Source of the DNA: an uncultured Clostridia bacterium
Lineage (GTDB): Bacteria > Bacillota > Clostridia > Christensenellales > Borkfalkiaceae
Direction of reading: 5' to 3'
DNA: 64,000 nt
Assembly (NCBI GenBank): GCA_944338165.1
Contig: CALVLN010000001.1
Span: 124,001 to 188,000 of the forward strand
Below are positions 31,031 through 40,360 of this stretch, one piece after another (within the stretch, counting starts at the first letter, position 1; each line of letters begins with the position of its first letter). Made by a program: the position numbers and the translations under genes. Under the pieces are notes generated by a model that saw nothing but the letters and a program-made list of their open reading frames with translations, was not told the DNA's origin and searched no databases.

Positions 31031-32152
31031 TTATACGCCCGTTTCCGCTTCCAGAAGCCCAAAATCGCGGATGACCGCGCTCAGCCCTTCCGGCGCGTAT
31101 TCGGGCAGCACGGAAAGCAGCGGCGGCGCCGCCCCCTGCAGATCGCCGCCGAGCAGGCGGAAGATGCGCTCCGCATCCCTGTCGCGCGCGGTGATCGCCC
31201 CGAGATCGCGCAGCAAACGGCTGCGCGCCCGTTCCAGCGCCATTGCGCGCGCCGCATATTCCTCCGCGGAAGGGATCCTCACTCGGAGATACCCAGCTTC
31301 CCCGACGCCCGCCCGCTCGCAGCGCGCGCGATAATCGGGCGTGAAAAAGCGCCGCGGCCTGCCCTTGCGGAAAAAAGCGCGGTACAGTGCCGTGAGCATA
31401 CGGTATGCGCGGAAACACGCAAAGGGTTCGCCCCGTCCGGCAAGCAGAGAGGCAAGCGCGCGGCCGTCGCCTTGCAGCCCTTCCTCGCCGAGTTCGCCGA
31501 GCGCGATCCCCGCGCGTACGATAACTTCGCGGTCCTCCGAAATGCCCTTTTCCGCCGCGGCAAACAGCTGCTCGTACCGGGCGTCCGCCTCTCCCTCTTC
31601 TTTGCGGAAGACGCGCAGCGCCGCGTGCTCGAAACAGGAAAGCCGTACGAGAAGCAGGCGGGCAAACGCTTCCGGGAAACCGTCCATGCGGGACAGATCG
31701 AAATATGTCTCCGCCGCCCGCAGCGGGTATTCCGCGGCTTTTCCGCCGAGCAGGACGCGCCCGCGGGAAATCGCGATGCCTTCGCAGCGCGCGTCGGACG
31801 GAAAGAGCACGCAGGGGATCCGCCGCACCTCGGCAAAATACCGCGCTGCGGAAAACACGGGCGCGCTGCCTGCCGCCACCGCACAGACGGTGCTGTCCGG
31901 CATGGAAAACAGAGGCAGCGCTTCCGCCGTCTCCTGCACGAGCGTCACCGTCCTGCGGGGCGGGAACAGCTTGGAAAGCGCAAACGAACGCTCGTCGGTA
32001 AGGAGCACGAACGTACCTGCGGGAAAGCGCGCCTTCAGCGCGGCCGCCGCCTCTTCCGCCGCACAAAAATGCGGCCTGCCGCTTCCGTACTTCCTCTCTT
32101 CCGCCGCCGGGGCGGGATTTTTCTTTCGTACGGATGTGTCTGCAAGCCGCAT
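31031..32152 (-). CDS. Divergent iron-alcohol-dehydrogenase/AraM-like protein
   Basis: A 373-residue protein. The first half follows the glycerol-1-phosphate dehydrogenase (AraM/EgsA) plan: a nucleotide-domain strand TFVLLTDERSF, then VCAVAAGSAPVFSAARYFAEVRRIPCVLFPSDARCEG, which parallels the family's GSGTxNDxxKYxA...PyisvPTAPSmDG (shown in part). The catalytic metal ligands (Asp and two His) are not clearly kept, so it may be inactive or altered. GGAGGG is 4 nt before the ATG. It is 22 nt behind hisC in a unit with a metal permease, with no obvious shared pathway. Confidence 0.5.
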   Translation of the reverse strand: MRLADTSVRKKNPAPAAEERKYGSGRPHFCAAEEAAAALKARFPAGTFVLLTDERSFALSKLFPPRRTVTLVQETAEALPLFSMPDSTVCAVAAGSAPVFSAARYFAEVRRIPCVLFPSDARCEGIAISRGRVLLGGKAAEYPLRAAETYFDLSRMDGFPEAFARLLLVRLSCFEHAALRVFRKEEGEADARYEQLFAAAEKGISEDREVIVRAGIALGELGEEGLQGDGRALASLLAGRGEPFACFRAYRMLTALYRAFFRKGRPRRFFTPDYRARCERAGVGEAGYLRVRIPSAEEYAARAMALERARSRLLRDLGAITARDRDAERIFRLLGGDLQGAAPPLLSVLPEYAPEGLSAVIRDFGLLEAETGV

Positions 32153-32174
32153 ATCACCCTCCATGAAATTGTCT

Positions 32175-33236
32175 TTATCCCGCAGCGAGCGCGCGGAGCG
32201 CCGCCAACAGGGCGTCGTTCTCCTCCCGCGTGCCGACGGTAATGCGCACGAAATCACGCAAAAACGGTTTGTCCCAGAACCGGACGAGAATGCCGTGCTC
32301 CTTCAGATAGCGGTACAGCGTACCGCCGTCCGCCTTGAAGCGGCCCGCAAAGAGGAAGTTCGCCGCGCTCTCGGGCACGGTAAAGCCCAATGCGAGAAGT
32401 TCCCCGCGCAGCCGTTCCCGCTCCTCCCGCACGCGCGCCAGCGTCCCCGCATAATAGTCGCGGTCGAGCACCGCCGCCGCGCAGACGGCCTCGCAAAGCG
32501 CATCCACGGGATAGGAATTGAAGCAATCTTTGGCGCGGGTAAGCGCGTCGATGAGCGCGGGATCGCCCAACGCGTACCCGCAGCGGATGCCCGCGAGGGC
32601 ATAACTTTTGGAGAAGGTCTTGACGACGAGCAGATTCCGGCACGTTTTGATCAGCGGCGCGCAGCTCTGCCCGAAGAAATCCATGTACGCCTCGTCGAGG
32701 ATGACGAGTTTTTCCGGCACGCGGGCAAGAAATGCCGCCATCTCCTCCCGCCCGATCCCCACGCCCGTCGGCGCGTTGGGATTGGCGATGAGATATCCCT
32801 TGCACGGCGTATCCGCCAGGCGGTCAAGGTCGAGATAAAATTCCTCCCGCATCGGCACGCGGGCAAACGGCACGTCAAACAGATGCGCAAACACATCGTA
32901 AAACGTATAGGTGACGGCGGGAAAACAGGCGGGCTCGTCCGCGCCGAAGAAGGCGGGAAAACAGAGCGCGAGCACCTCGTCCGAGCCGTTGCCGCAGAAC
33001 ACGCAGTCGGGCGAAACGCCTTCCGCCTGCGCGATCGCCGCGCGCAGCCTGCCCGATGCGGGATCCGGATAGCGGCGCAGCCCGGCGGGATCGAACGCAT
33101 CCAGCACCGCCTTCACGCGCGGGGAAGGCGGATAGGGATTTTCATTGGTATTCAGCTTGATGAATTGCGCGCCGCGCGGCTGTTCGCCCGCCGTATACGG
33201 CGTGACGGCGCGCGCCTTTTTGCTGATAAACTGCAT
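32175..33236 (-). CDS. hisC: Histidinol-phosphate aminotransferase-like (HisC family)
   Basis: A 353-residue class I/II PLP aminotransferase. N-terminal KLNTNENPYPPSP is the HisC signature, NPNAPTG the cofactor region, DEAYMDF the pyridoxal contact and TFSKSYALAGIRCGYALG the PLP lysine. It converts imidazole acetol phosphate to histidinol phosphate, or acts on aromatic amino acids. There are no other his genes here, so a broad-specificity role is possible. The GGGAGG before the ATG fixes the start. Cotranscribed with the permease 13 nt upstream. Confidence 0.9.
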   Translation of the reverse strand: MQFISKKARAVTPYTAGEQPRGAQFIKLNTNENPYPPSPRVKAVLDAFDPAGLRRYPDPASGRLRAAIAQAEGVSPDCVFCGNGSDEVLALCFPAFFGADEPACFPAVTYTFYDVFAHLFDVPFARVPMREEFYLDLDRLADTPCKGYLIANPNAPTGVGIGREEMAAFLARVPEKLVILDEAYMDFFGQSCAPLIKTCRNLLVVKTFSKSYALAGIRCGYALGDPALIDALTRAKDCFNSYPVDALCEAVCAAAVLDRDYYAGTLARVREERERLRGELLALGFTVPESAANFLFAGRFKADGGTLYRYLKEHGILVRFWDKPFLRDFVRITVGTREENDALLAALRALAAG

Positions 33237-33249
33237 AGAATACCTCCCG

Positions 33250-34131
33250 TCACGCCCCGAACGCGAGTGCGATCGCATTGACGGCATAACCGACCGCGAT
33301 GCCCACCGCGTACAGGACGAGGATGATGCAAAGATTGCGCTTGTACTCCCGCCCGTTGCGGAGCAGGACCAGAAGCCCGAGACCCGCGTTGGCGCAAAGC
33401 CCCGCGAGGCAGCTCCCGAAGGTAATGCCGCCCAGAAGATACGTCTGCGTGAGCACCACGCTGGAAGCACAGTTGGGGATAAGCCCGATGAAGGCGGCAA
33501 TGAGCGGCTGCACCCATACGCCCGCGGCGAGGAACTCCGTCACGCGCGCCTGGCCGATGGCGGCAAAGAGAAAGCCGAAGGCGAGATTGACGAGCAGGAT
33601 GTATGCCGCCACCTGCAGCGAATGCAGGAGCGGCGCCAGAAAATACAGCGTAAGCGGACGTTTTCCGTCATGCTCCCGCCCGCAGGACGTGCAGTCGTAA
33701 TGTTCGTGTTCGCCGACGGCGACCGCCTTGCGGCGGACGAGCGCATCCGCGAGATACCCCGTCCCGACGCCGACGGCAAGCTTGATCGCGATCATGGGCA
33801 TGATGGCGACCGCGCCCTTCCCCGAAGAGAGCAGGATGATGAACGCCTCGTCGCTCGTCGCCAGAAAGACGGCAAGCAGCGTCCCCACCGTGATGTGGCG
33901 GTTTTCATACAGCTTGGCCGCCATGACGGAAAACCCGCACTGCGGGATCAGCCCCGTCGCCCCGCCGATGAGCGGCGCGAGCTTCCCGCTCAGCGCGCCG
34001 TGCGGCTTGCCGAGATCCGTCTTATGTTCTAAAAGTTCGATGACGATATAGGAAAGCAGCAAAAAAGGAAACAGCTTGAGCGTATCCAGAAACGCATCGG
34101 AAACGACTTCCCATACGGTCTCCCAATCCAT
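33250..34131 (-). CDS. Putative metal/arsenical efflux permease (ArsP_2-like family)
   Basis: A 293-residue polytopic protein with about eight to ten helices in two repeated halves: GLIPQCGFSVMAA in the first and GLIPNCASSVVLT in the second, each with an exposed cysteine after a G-L-I-P turn. A cytoplasmic loop with HEHYDCTSCGREHDG is a likely metal site. The repeats and the H/C-rich loop match the putative heavy-metal exporter family. Substrate unknown (Mn, As or another metal). It is the first gene of the permease-hisC-AraM-like unit. Confidence 0.8.
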   Translation of the reverse strand: MDWETVWEVVSDAFLDTLKLFPFLLLSYIVIELLEHKTDLGKPHGALSGKLAPLIGGATGLIPQCGFSVMAAKLYENRHITVGTLLAVFLATSDEAFIILLSSGKGAVAIMPMIAIKLAVGVGTGYLADALVRRKAVAVGEHEHYDCTSCGREHDGKRPLTLYFLAPLLHSLQVAAYILLVNLAFGFLFAAIGQARVTEFLAAGVWVQPLIAAFIGLIPNCASSVVLTQTYLLGGITFGSCLAGLCANAGLGLLVLLRNGREYKRNLCIILVLYAVGIAVGYAVNAIALAFGA

Positions 34132-34171
34132 AGCGGTCTCCCTCCCTGCAAAAATTCATGTCCTCAAACAG

Positions 34172-34206
34172 ACGGGAAAAGCGCCCAAACCTTTGGCGCT
34201 TTTCTC
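34172..34206 (-). terminator. Terminator of the MalK-like ATPase gene
   Basis: Minus strand AAAAGCGCC / GGGCGCTTTT stem with a short T-run, between this gene and the downstream permease unit. Confidence 0.75.
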
Positions 34207-34236
34207 TGGTGTAACGATAGATTGCATTGCGGCGCT

Positions 34237-35535
34237 TTATCTGCCGCCGTGCGGTTTTCTGCCCTTCTGCGGTTTTGCGGGCTTTGCCGCCTCTTCCGCT
34301 TCGCGCATTTCCTGCGGGGTGGGCGGCAGCATGTCCGCTTCTTCCGCGTAAGCGGGGATCGCTTCGTACTTTTCGTCGCGAGCAAGGAGGCTGCGCTCCG
34401 TCTCCGCGTCGAAAAGCTGAACATGGCGGGCGTCAAACGCAAGGTCGAGCACGTCGCCGCATTTGACGGCGGCGCGCGGCGAAAGCCGTACGGAAAGCTG
34501 CGTTGCCCCCGCCGTCACCGAAGCGGACTCGGCCGAAAGGTCAAGGTCGCACACGGCGAACGTCTCCGCCCCCTGCGGCTCCACGGAAATGACGCGCGCG
34601 CGGAACGCCGTATCGGGCGAACTGGAAAGGAAAAGCTCCTCGCCGTGGACATCCTCGGCGCGGATGCCGAACACGACGGGGCGATCCGTATCCGCGTATG
34701 CCGCCGCATCCTTGAGGCGGGCGGCGGTGGCGCCGGGCAGCAGGATCTTCGCCCCGCAGGGAAGAAGGACCGCCGTCTTCTCCCCCTCCCTGCACAGCCG
34801 CGCACGAAAGAGGTTGATCTGCGGCGCCCCGATGGCGGTAGCCACGAAGAGGTTGGCAGGATAATCGTAGAGATTCTGCGGCGTATCCGCCTGCTGCAGG
34901 AACCCGTTCCTGAGCACGGCGATGCGCGTGCCCAGCATCATGGCCTCAAGCGGATCGTCCGTCGCGTAAAGATAGGTCGTTTTAAGGCGCGCCTGCAATT
35001 TGGAGAGCAGCGTGCGCAGCTCGGCGCGCAGGCGCGCATCGAAGCTTGCAAGCGGATCGTCGAACAGGCAGAGCGCGGGCTCGCGCACGACGGTGCGTGC
35101 AAGGACGACGCGCTGCCGCTCGCTGCCCGAGAGCGTCTTGGGGCGGCGGGAAAGCAGATCGGTCAGACCGAGGATCTCCGCCGCGGCTTTGACGCGCTCT
35201 TCAATGAGTTCGGCGGGAAATTTGCGGAGCTTCAGCCCGTAAGCGATGTTTTCGGCGACCGTCTGCTGGGCAAAAAGTTCGCTCTGGCGGAAGACCATGG
35301 CGACGTTGCGTTCCTTGGCGGGAACGTCGTTCTGCAATTTGCCGTCGAGGTAAAGCTCCCCTGCCGTAACGTCCTCGAGCCCCGCCGCCATGCGCAGGAG
35401 CGTGGATTTGCCGCTCCCCGCAGGCCCGAGCAGGACGAAGAATTCGCCGCTCTGCACGCGCAAAGAAAGGTCATGGACCGCCTTTCCGCCGCCCGGATAC
35501 TGCTTGCTCACGTTTTTGAATAACAGTTCGGCCAT
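34237..35535 (-). CDS. MalK/UgpC-like ABC ATPase with altered catalytic residues
   Basis: A 432-residue protein with an ABC domain (residues 1-235), a MalK-type C-terminal OB/TOBE region (to about 375) and a lysine- and proline-rich tail. Walker A GPAGSGKST (residues 37-45) is normal. Walker B reads LCLFDDPLASFD, so the catalytic glutamate is aspartate; the signature is LSGSERQR; and the H-loop histidine is aspartate (YATDDPLEAM where MalK has THDQ). These changes predict slow or no hydrolysis. No sugar permeases adjoin it. GGGAGG precedes the ATG. Confidence 0.88.
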   Translation of the reverse strand: MAELLFKNVSKQYPGGGKAVHDLSLRVQSGEFFVLLGPAGSGKSTLLRMAAGLEDVTAGELYLDGKLQNDVPAKERNVAMVFRQSELFAQQTVAENIAYGLKLRKFPAELIEERVKAAAEILGLTDLLSRRPKTLSGSERQRVVLARTVVREPALCLFDDPLASFDARLRAELRTLLSKLQARLKTTYLYATDDPLEAMMLGTRIAVLRNGFLQQADTPQNLYDYPANLFVATAIGAPQINLFRARLCREGEKTAVLLPCGAKILLPGATAARLKDAAAYADTDRPVVFGIRAEDVHGEELFLSSSPDTAFRARVISVEPQGAETFAVCDLDLSAESASVTAGATQLSVRLSPRAAVKCGDVLDLAFDARHVQLFDAETERSLLARDEKYEAIPAYAEEADMLPPTPQEMREAEEAAKPAKPQKGRKPHGGR

Positions 35536-35713
35536 AGCTGCCTCCCGTAGGTAGAATTTCCCCCGCGCGCAGGGCAGGCATGTCCCGCACGCTTATACGC
35601 CTATTGTACACCATTTTCCGCAAAAAAGCAATCAACCGCGGGGGGATTTCTGCGTCTGGATCGCCCCGGGGGAAAGTTTTTTTCGCCTCTTTGCCAAAAC
35701 GGCGCAAAATCCC

Positions 35714-35742
35714 TTGCTTTTCCCTCCCAAAAGTTGTACTCT
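35714..35742 (+). promoter_or_regulatory. Promoter of the YitT-family gene
   Basis: TTGCTT (35714-35719), 17-bp spacer, TACTCT (35737-35742). The rest of 35536-35792 shows no gene. Confidence 0.55.
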
Positions 35743-35792
35743 TAAAAAGGCTTGCGCCTTTGACGCGCGCCGACTACACGAGAGAGATTTTT

Positions 35793-36851
35793 ATGGAACG
35801 GCAAAACGAATCGTATTCCGCAAAAAACGTCGCGGTCGACCTCGGCATCTGCCTGCTCGCCGCCGCCTGCGTATCCGGATCGCTGTACTTTTTCTCCAAC
35901 TATAATTCGTTCGTCCCCGGCGGGGTCACGGGCGTCGCTTCGCTGCTGGCTTCGCTGCTGGCGGAATTTTTCCCTTCCCTCGGCGACGTGAGCACCATCC
36001 TGAGCGTGCTCATCCTCGTCCTCAACATCCCCATCTTCGTGCTCGTCGCCATCTTCGTGAGCAAGCGCACCGGGATCATGCTGAGCTTTTACGCGCTCTT
36101 CCAATCGCTGCTGATGCTGCTTCTGAAAGAACTGCATACGTCGACGGATCTTTCTTACTACGCCGCGTGGTCGAGCGACCCCCTCTATGAGGAAGGCAAC
36201 AGCATCTTTTTTGCCGCGCTCGGCGTTGGCGTCATTTCCGGTTTCGGGTTCTCGCTTATGCTGCGCCAGTTCGGCGCGTCGGGCGGCACCTTTGCCATTT
36301 CGGCGGTCATCAAGCATTTCCGCCCCGAACGCAACATCGCATGGCTCGCCTTTGCCCTCGACTCCTCCGTCACCTTCGTGACGCTGTTCGTATACAATAC
36401 GGGCATCAACTCGCTGATGGCGACGCTCATCAACATCTTCCTCTCCGATTTTATTTCCGACTTCTTCCTGCAGGGCGGCAGGAACGGTTACAAGTTCAAC
36501 ATCATCACCGACCGCGCGGAGGAACTTTCCGAAGAACTCATGCGCACGCTGGGCCGCGGCGTCACCTGCATCCACGGCGAGGGCATGTACACGCACAGCA
36601 ACAAGGATATGCTCATCTGCATCATCCGCAAGCGTCAGGTCGGGACCATGCTTAAGATCCTGAAAAAATACCGCGCTTCCTTTGCCTATACGGAAAAGGT
36701 GAGCGAGATCTACGGGAATTTTTCCGAACACCCCCACTACAAAAAACGGGTGGTGACCATATCGCCCGGCGCACCGCAGCAAGACGACGGGGCCGCCATG
36801 TCCGAGGCAGTGCCGCGGGACGGGCAGGAAGCGGACGAACGGAACGCATGA
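35793..36851 (+). CDS. YitT family membrane protein (DUF161/DUF2179)
   Basis: A 352-residue protein. Five to six hydrophobic segments (residues 10-200) with the family phrase NYNSFVPGGVTGVASLL, then a cytoplasmic ferredoxin-like DUF2179 domain (GRGVTCIHGEGMYT, LICIIRKRQV). The family is widespread in Bacillota; no transport substrate is proven. The charged tail contains a stretch of acidic residues. GAGAG precedes the ATG. Its terminator is shared with clpX. Confidence 0.9.
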   Translation: MERQNESYSAKNVAVDLGICLLAAACVSGSLYFFSNYNSFVPGGVTGVASLLASLLAEFFPSLGDVSTILSVLILVLNIPIFVLVAIFVSKRTGIMLSFYALFQSLLMLLLKELHTSTDLSYYAAWSSDPLYEEGNSIFFAALGVGVISGFGFSLMLRQFGASGGTFAISAVIKHFRPERNIAWLAFALDSSVTFVTLFVYNTGINSLMATLINIFLSDFISDFFLQGGRNGYKFNIITDRAEELSEELMRTLGRGVTCIHGEGMYTHSNKDMLICIIRKRQVGTMLKILKKYRASFAYTEKVSEIYGNFSEHPHYKKRVVTISPGAPQQDDGAAMSEAVPRDGQEADERNA

Positions 36852-36856
36852 ACTCA

Positions 36857-36890
36857 CAAAAAAAGCACTCCCCGCGGGGAGTGCTTTTTT
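36857..36890. terminator. Bidirectional terminator between YitT gene and clpX
   Basis: AAAAAAGCACTCCCC / GGGGAGTGCTTTTTT stem. Confidence 0.93.
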
Positions 36891-38134
36891 CATGCCGTCT
36901 TTTTGTAAATGAGTTTGGGCTTTGCCCCTTTGTCGACGCAGTCCTTGGTGATGATGACTTCCTCGATGTTCTGCTCCGAAGGGATCTCGTACATGACGTC
37001 GGTCATCAGCCCCTCGATGATGGTGCGGAGCCCGCGCGCCCCCGTCTTCAGGCGGATGGCGGTATTGGCGATCTCGCGCACGGCGTCCTCTTCCACCGTC
37101 AGCTTGACGCCGTCAAGGCCGACGAGCTTCTGATACTGCTTGATGATGGCGTTGCGCGGCTTGGTGAGGATGCTGACGAGCGCGTCCTCGTCGAGCGGAT
37201 TGAGATTGACCACGATGGGAAGGCGGCCGACGAATTCGGGGATCAGCCCGAATTTGGTGAGATCCTGCGGCTTGACGTCGTCAAGCAGGGAGTAATCCAC
37301 CTCGTTTTCGCCAAGTTTTACCTTGCCGCCGAAGCCGAGCGCCGTATCGTCCTTGCGGGCGCCGACGATCTTGTCCAGCCCCACGAAGGCGCCGCCGCAG
37401 ATAAAGAGGATGTTGCTCGTATCGATGCGCATGCAATCCTGCTGCGGGTGCTTCCTGCCGCCCTGCGGCGGGACGTTGGCGACGGTGCTCTCGATGATCT
37501 TCAAAAGCGCCTGCTGCACGCCCTCGCCCGAAACGTCGCGCGTGATGGAAACGTTTTCGCCCTTGCGCGCGATCTTATCGATCTCGTCGATATAAATGAT
37601 GCCGCGCTGCGCGCGTTCGATGTTATAGTCGGCGTTCTGGATGAGTTTGAGGAGGATGTTTTCCACGTCCTCGCCCACGTATCCCGCCTCCGTCAGCGTC
37701 GTCGCATCGCAGGTGGCGAACGGGACTTTCAGGATCTTGGCAAGCGTGCGGGCGAGCAGCGTCTTGCCGCTCCCCGTCGGGCCGAGAAGGAGAATGTTGC
37801 TCTTCTCGATCTCCACCCCGTCGTCCTTTTTGCCCGCGCCGAGCAGGGAATTGATGCGCTTGTAATGGTTGTAAACGGCAACGGAAAGCACTTTTTTTGC
37901 CTTGTCCTGCCCGACGATGTACTGATCAAGCTCCGCCTTGATCTCGGCGGGTTTTTTCAGTTCCACCTCGGCAGCGGGCGCGGCAGAAGGCAGGTTGGAG
38001 AGCTGATCCGCGCACAGCTGTACGCATTCGTCGCAGATATAAGCCCCGTCCATGCCCATGAGAAGACTCTTCGTTTTGGATTTTTCCTTGCCGCAGAAGG
38101 AACAGCGCGGTTCGTTTGATTCGTATTTTGCCAT
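36890..38134 (-). CDS. clpX: ATP-dependent Clp protease ATP-binding subunit ClpX
   Basis: A 414-residue AAA unfoldase. The N-terminal zinc-binding domain has C4 ligands ([14 protein letters not shown]); Walker A is GPTGSGKT, Walker [10 protein letters not shown], the pore loop GYVG, and the sensor II arginine lies near the C-terminus. It delivers substrates to ClpP. It follows clpP and tig, forming the classic tig-clpP-clpX group. A 14-nt gap from clpP supports cotranscription. Confidence 0.97.
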   Translation of the reverse strand: MAKYESNEPRCSFCGKEKSKTKSLLMGMDGAYICDECVQLCADQLSNLPSAAPAAEVELKKPAEIKAELDQYIVGQDKAKKVLSVAVYNHYKRINSLLGAGKKDDGVEIEKSNILLLGPTGSGKTLLARTLAKILKVPFATCDATTLTEAGYVGEDVENILLKLIQNADYNIERAQRGIIYIDEIDKIARKGENVSITRDVSGEGVQQALLKIIESTVANVPPQGGRKHPQQDCMRIDTSNILFICGGAFVGLDKIVGARKDDTALGFGGKVKLGENEVDYSLLDDVKPQDLTKFGLIPEFVGRLPIVVNLNPLDEDALVSILTKPRNAIIKQYQKLVGLDGVKLTVEEDAVREIANTAIRLKTGARGLRTIIEGLMTDVMYEIPSEQNIEEVIITKDCVDKGAKPKLIYKKTA

Positions 38135-38148
38135 GTTGTCTCCGATCG

Positions 38149-38742
38149 TTACCTCTTGCTGAATACTTTATCGATGAGGCCGTAAGAAAGCGCCTCGTCC
38201 GCGGTCAGATAATTATCGCGGTCGGTATCCTTCTCCACGACTTCGATGGGTTTGCCCGTGTTCGCGGACAGAATGGCGTTCATCTTGGCCTTGATGCGCA
38301 GGATGTGCTCCGCCTGGATCTTGATGTCGCTCGCCTGGCCCTGCGCGCCGCCGAGCGGCTGATGGATCATGATCTCGCTGTTTTTCAGCGCATAGCGCTT
38401 GCCCTTTGCCCCCGACGAGAGCAGAAACGCCCCCATCGACGCCGCAAGCCCGATGCAGATGGTGCTCACGTCGCACTTGATGTAATTCATGGTGTCGTAG
38501 ATGGCCATCCCCGCGGAGACGGAACCGCCCGGGCTGTTGATGTACAGGCTGATATCCTTGGTGGGATCCTTCCCTTCGAGGTAGATGAGTTGCGCCACCA
38601 CCGTATTGGCGACGTTATCGTCGATCTCGCCGCTCAGAAAGATGATGCGATCCTCGAGCAGGCGGGAATACAGGTCGTAACTGCGTTCGCCGCCCGACGT
38701 GCGCTCCACCACGTAAGGGATCAGGACGTTCTTTTCCTTCAT
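38149..38742 (-). CDS. clpP: ATP-dependent Clp protease proteolytic subunit ClpP
   Basis: A 197-residue serine protease. Catalytic serine in [11 protein letters not shown], histidine in MIHQPLGG, and aspartate in the DRDNYL segment. It forms the tetradecameric barrel used by ClpX and, from its neighbourhood elsewhere in this window, ClpC. The tig stop codon abuts this ATG with GGAGG in the tig end, so translation is coupled. Confidence 0.97.
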   Translation of the reverse strand: MKEKNVLIPYVVERTSGGERSYDLYSRLLEDRIIFLSGEIDDNVANTVVAQLIYLEGKDPTKDISLYINSPGGSVSAGMAIYDTMNYIKCDVSTICIGLAASMGAFLLSSGAKGKRYALKNSEIMIHQPLGGAQGQASDIKIQAEHILRIKAKMNAILSANTGKPIEVVEKDTDRDNYLTADEALSYGLIDKVFSKR

Positions 38743-40218
38743 TTATGCTTCCTCCGTCGTCTTCTTGGCGGTCTTTTTTGCAGCAGGCTTCTTGGCGGGC
38801 GCTTCCCCGTCCTCCGCCTTCTTGGCGGTCTTCTTTGCCGCGGGCTTCTTGGCGGGCGCTTCCCCGCCCTCTGCCTTCTTGGCGGCGGTCTTCTTCGCCG
38901 CGGGCTTCTTGGCAGGCTTTTCTTCGGTGAAAGCGACCATCTCGTTGTTCGCCATGAGGAAATCAAACAGCTTGGTCACGGCGATATCGCTGCGGATGTA
39001 TTCGAGCTGGCGGGGCTGCAGCGTCTTCTTGTATTCTTCCGCCGTCTTACCGACGCTTGCAGCCTGTTCGGCGACCTTGGCGTCGACCTCTTCCTGCGTG
39101 GCGGCGAGGTTCTCAAGCTTGATGATCTTTTCGACGATGAGCTGATGCAGAACGGTCTTGCGTGCAGCTTCCTCGTAATTTTTCTTGAACGCGTCGCGCG
39201 TCGTGCCGATGTAAGTGAGATAATCGTCGAGGCGGATGCCCTGATACATGAGGTCGGTCTCCAGCTTGCGGAGTTCCTCATCCTCCTGGCGGTCGATCAT
39301 GGCTTCGGGGATCTCCGCGGAAGCGCCCTTGGCGATCTCGGTGATGATGGCGTTCTCCGTCTCATTGCGGCCGCGCGCCGCAGCGTTGCGCTCGAGGCGT
39401 TCGCGCACCTTGACGCGGTATGCGTCCATCGAATCGCAGTTCATCTTTTGGGCGAATGCGTCGTCGAGTTCGGGAAGCACCTTGCCCTTGACGGCGTGCA
39501 GCGTGACGGTGAACACCGCCTTCTTCCCCTTGAGCTCTTCCGAAGCGTAGTCCTCCGGGAAGGTGACCTCGATGTCCTTCACGGCGCCGATCTCCATGCC
39601 GGCGACCTGTTCCTCAAAGCCGGGGATAAAGCTGTGCGAGCCGAGCGTGAGGTCATACTTCTCCGCCGAGCCGCCTTCAAAGGCCTTGCCGTCGAGTTTG
39701 CCCACGAAATCGATGTTGACGGTATCGCCCATGGCGCAGGGACGGTCGGTGACTTCCACGCTGTCGGCGAGGCGCTCGCGCGTGGCCTGAATGTCGCGGT
39801 CGACGTCCGCGTCCGTAACAGTATACTCGAACCGATTGATTTTTATACCCTTGTACGTCTTGATCTCCACGTCGGGCTTGACGGGGACGACGGCGGTCAT
39901 GACCACCTTTTCATCCGAAAGATCGTCCACGGAGAGAGAAGGCTCGCCGACAGGGAAAAAGTTCTCCCGTTCCGCCGCCAGCGTCTCGTAATAATGTTCG
40001 CCGTAGAGGATGTTGAGCGCATCTTCATAGAAGAGCCCTTTGCCGTAATAAAGTTCCAGAACGTGCTTGGGCGCCTTGCCCTTGCGGAAGCCGTTGACGG
40101 CGTACTTGCCTCTGTTCTGCAGGTAGGCCTTGTCGATGGCCGCAGACCACTCTTCGGGCGTAAAGGTCATCGTCAGTTTTACCGTGCTCTTTTCAGCGGG
40201 GGTAACAGTATACTTCAT
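38743..40218 (-). CDS. tig: Trigger factor with lysine/alanine-rich C-terminal tail
   Basis: A 491-residue ribosome-associated chaperone. The N-terminal ribosome-binding region carries the GFRKGKAP motif (family GFRxGxxP), the PPIase domain spans about residues 155-245 (NIDFVGKLDG, HSFIPGFEEQ), and the C-terminal helical arms follow. After about residue 432 the protein continues into a histone-H1-like tail of three AKKPAAKKTAKK-type repeats, absent from typical trigger factors of about 430 residues. AGGAG precedes the ATG. It heads the tig-clpP-clpX unit. Confidence 0.95.
   Translation of the reverse strand: MKYTVTPAEKSTVKLTMTFTPEEWSAAIDKAYLQNRGKYAVNGFRKGKAPKHVLELYYGKGLFYEDALNILYGEHYYETLAAERENFFPVGEPSLSVDDLSDEKVVMTAVVPVKPDVEIKTYKGIKINRFEYTVTDADVDRDIQATRERLADSVEVTDRPCAMGDTVNIDFVGKLDGKAFEGGSAEKYDLTLGSHSFIPGFEEQVAGMEIGAVKDIEVTFPEDYASEELKGKKAVFTVTLHAVKGKVLPELDDAFAQKMNCDSMDAYRVKVRERLERNAAARGRNETENAIITEIAKGASAEIPEAMIDRQEDEELRKLETDLMYQGIRLDDYLTYIGTTRDAFKKNYEEAARKTVLHQLIVEKIIKLENLAATQEEVDAKVAEQAASVGKTAEEYKKTLQPRQLEYIRSDIAVTKLFDFLMANNEMVAFTEEKPAKKPAAKKTAAKKAEGGEAPAKKPAAKKTAKKAEDGEAPAKKPAAKKTAKKTTEEA
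38776..38930 (-). repeat. Tandem DNA repeats encoding the Lys/Ala tail of trigger factor
   Basis: About two and a half near-identical copies with a period near 60 bp, each encoding an APAKKPAAKKTAKKAE-like unit. One unit has an extra alanine codon, showing recent slippage or unequal exchange. Confidence 0.85.
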
Positions 40219-40293
40219 GATGTTTCTCCTGATGTTTTCTTTTCGTGCACATGATATTTTACCATATTGCCCGTCAAAAGAAAAGCGTTTTTA

Positions 40294-40322
40294 TTTACAA
40301 ATACGTTTTTTTCGGGTATAAT
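40294..40322 (+). promoter_or_regulatory. Promoter of rqcH
   Basis: TTTACA (40294-40299), 17-bp spacer, TATAAT (40317-40322). The divergent tig promoter is less clear (TTGACG with TATCAT at 15 bp). Confidence 0.85.
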
Positions 40323-40360
40323 AATCGTAATTCGCGGGGAGACCCGCCCAAGGAGGCGTT

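Noticed and set aside
38116-40254. A 712-residue open frame on the plus strand with a repeated Leu/Gly-rich stretch
   Set aside because: Antisense shadow of clpP and tig; the apparent repeats are the complement of the trigger factor tail.
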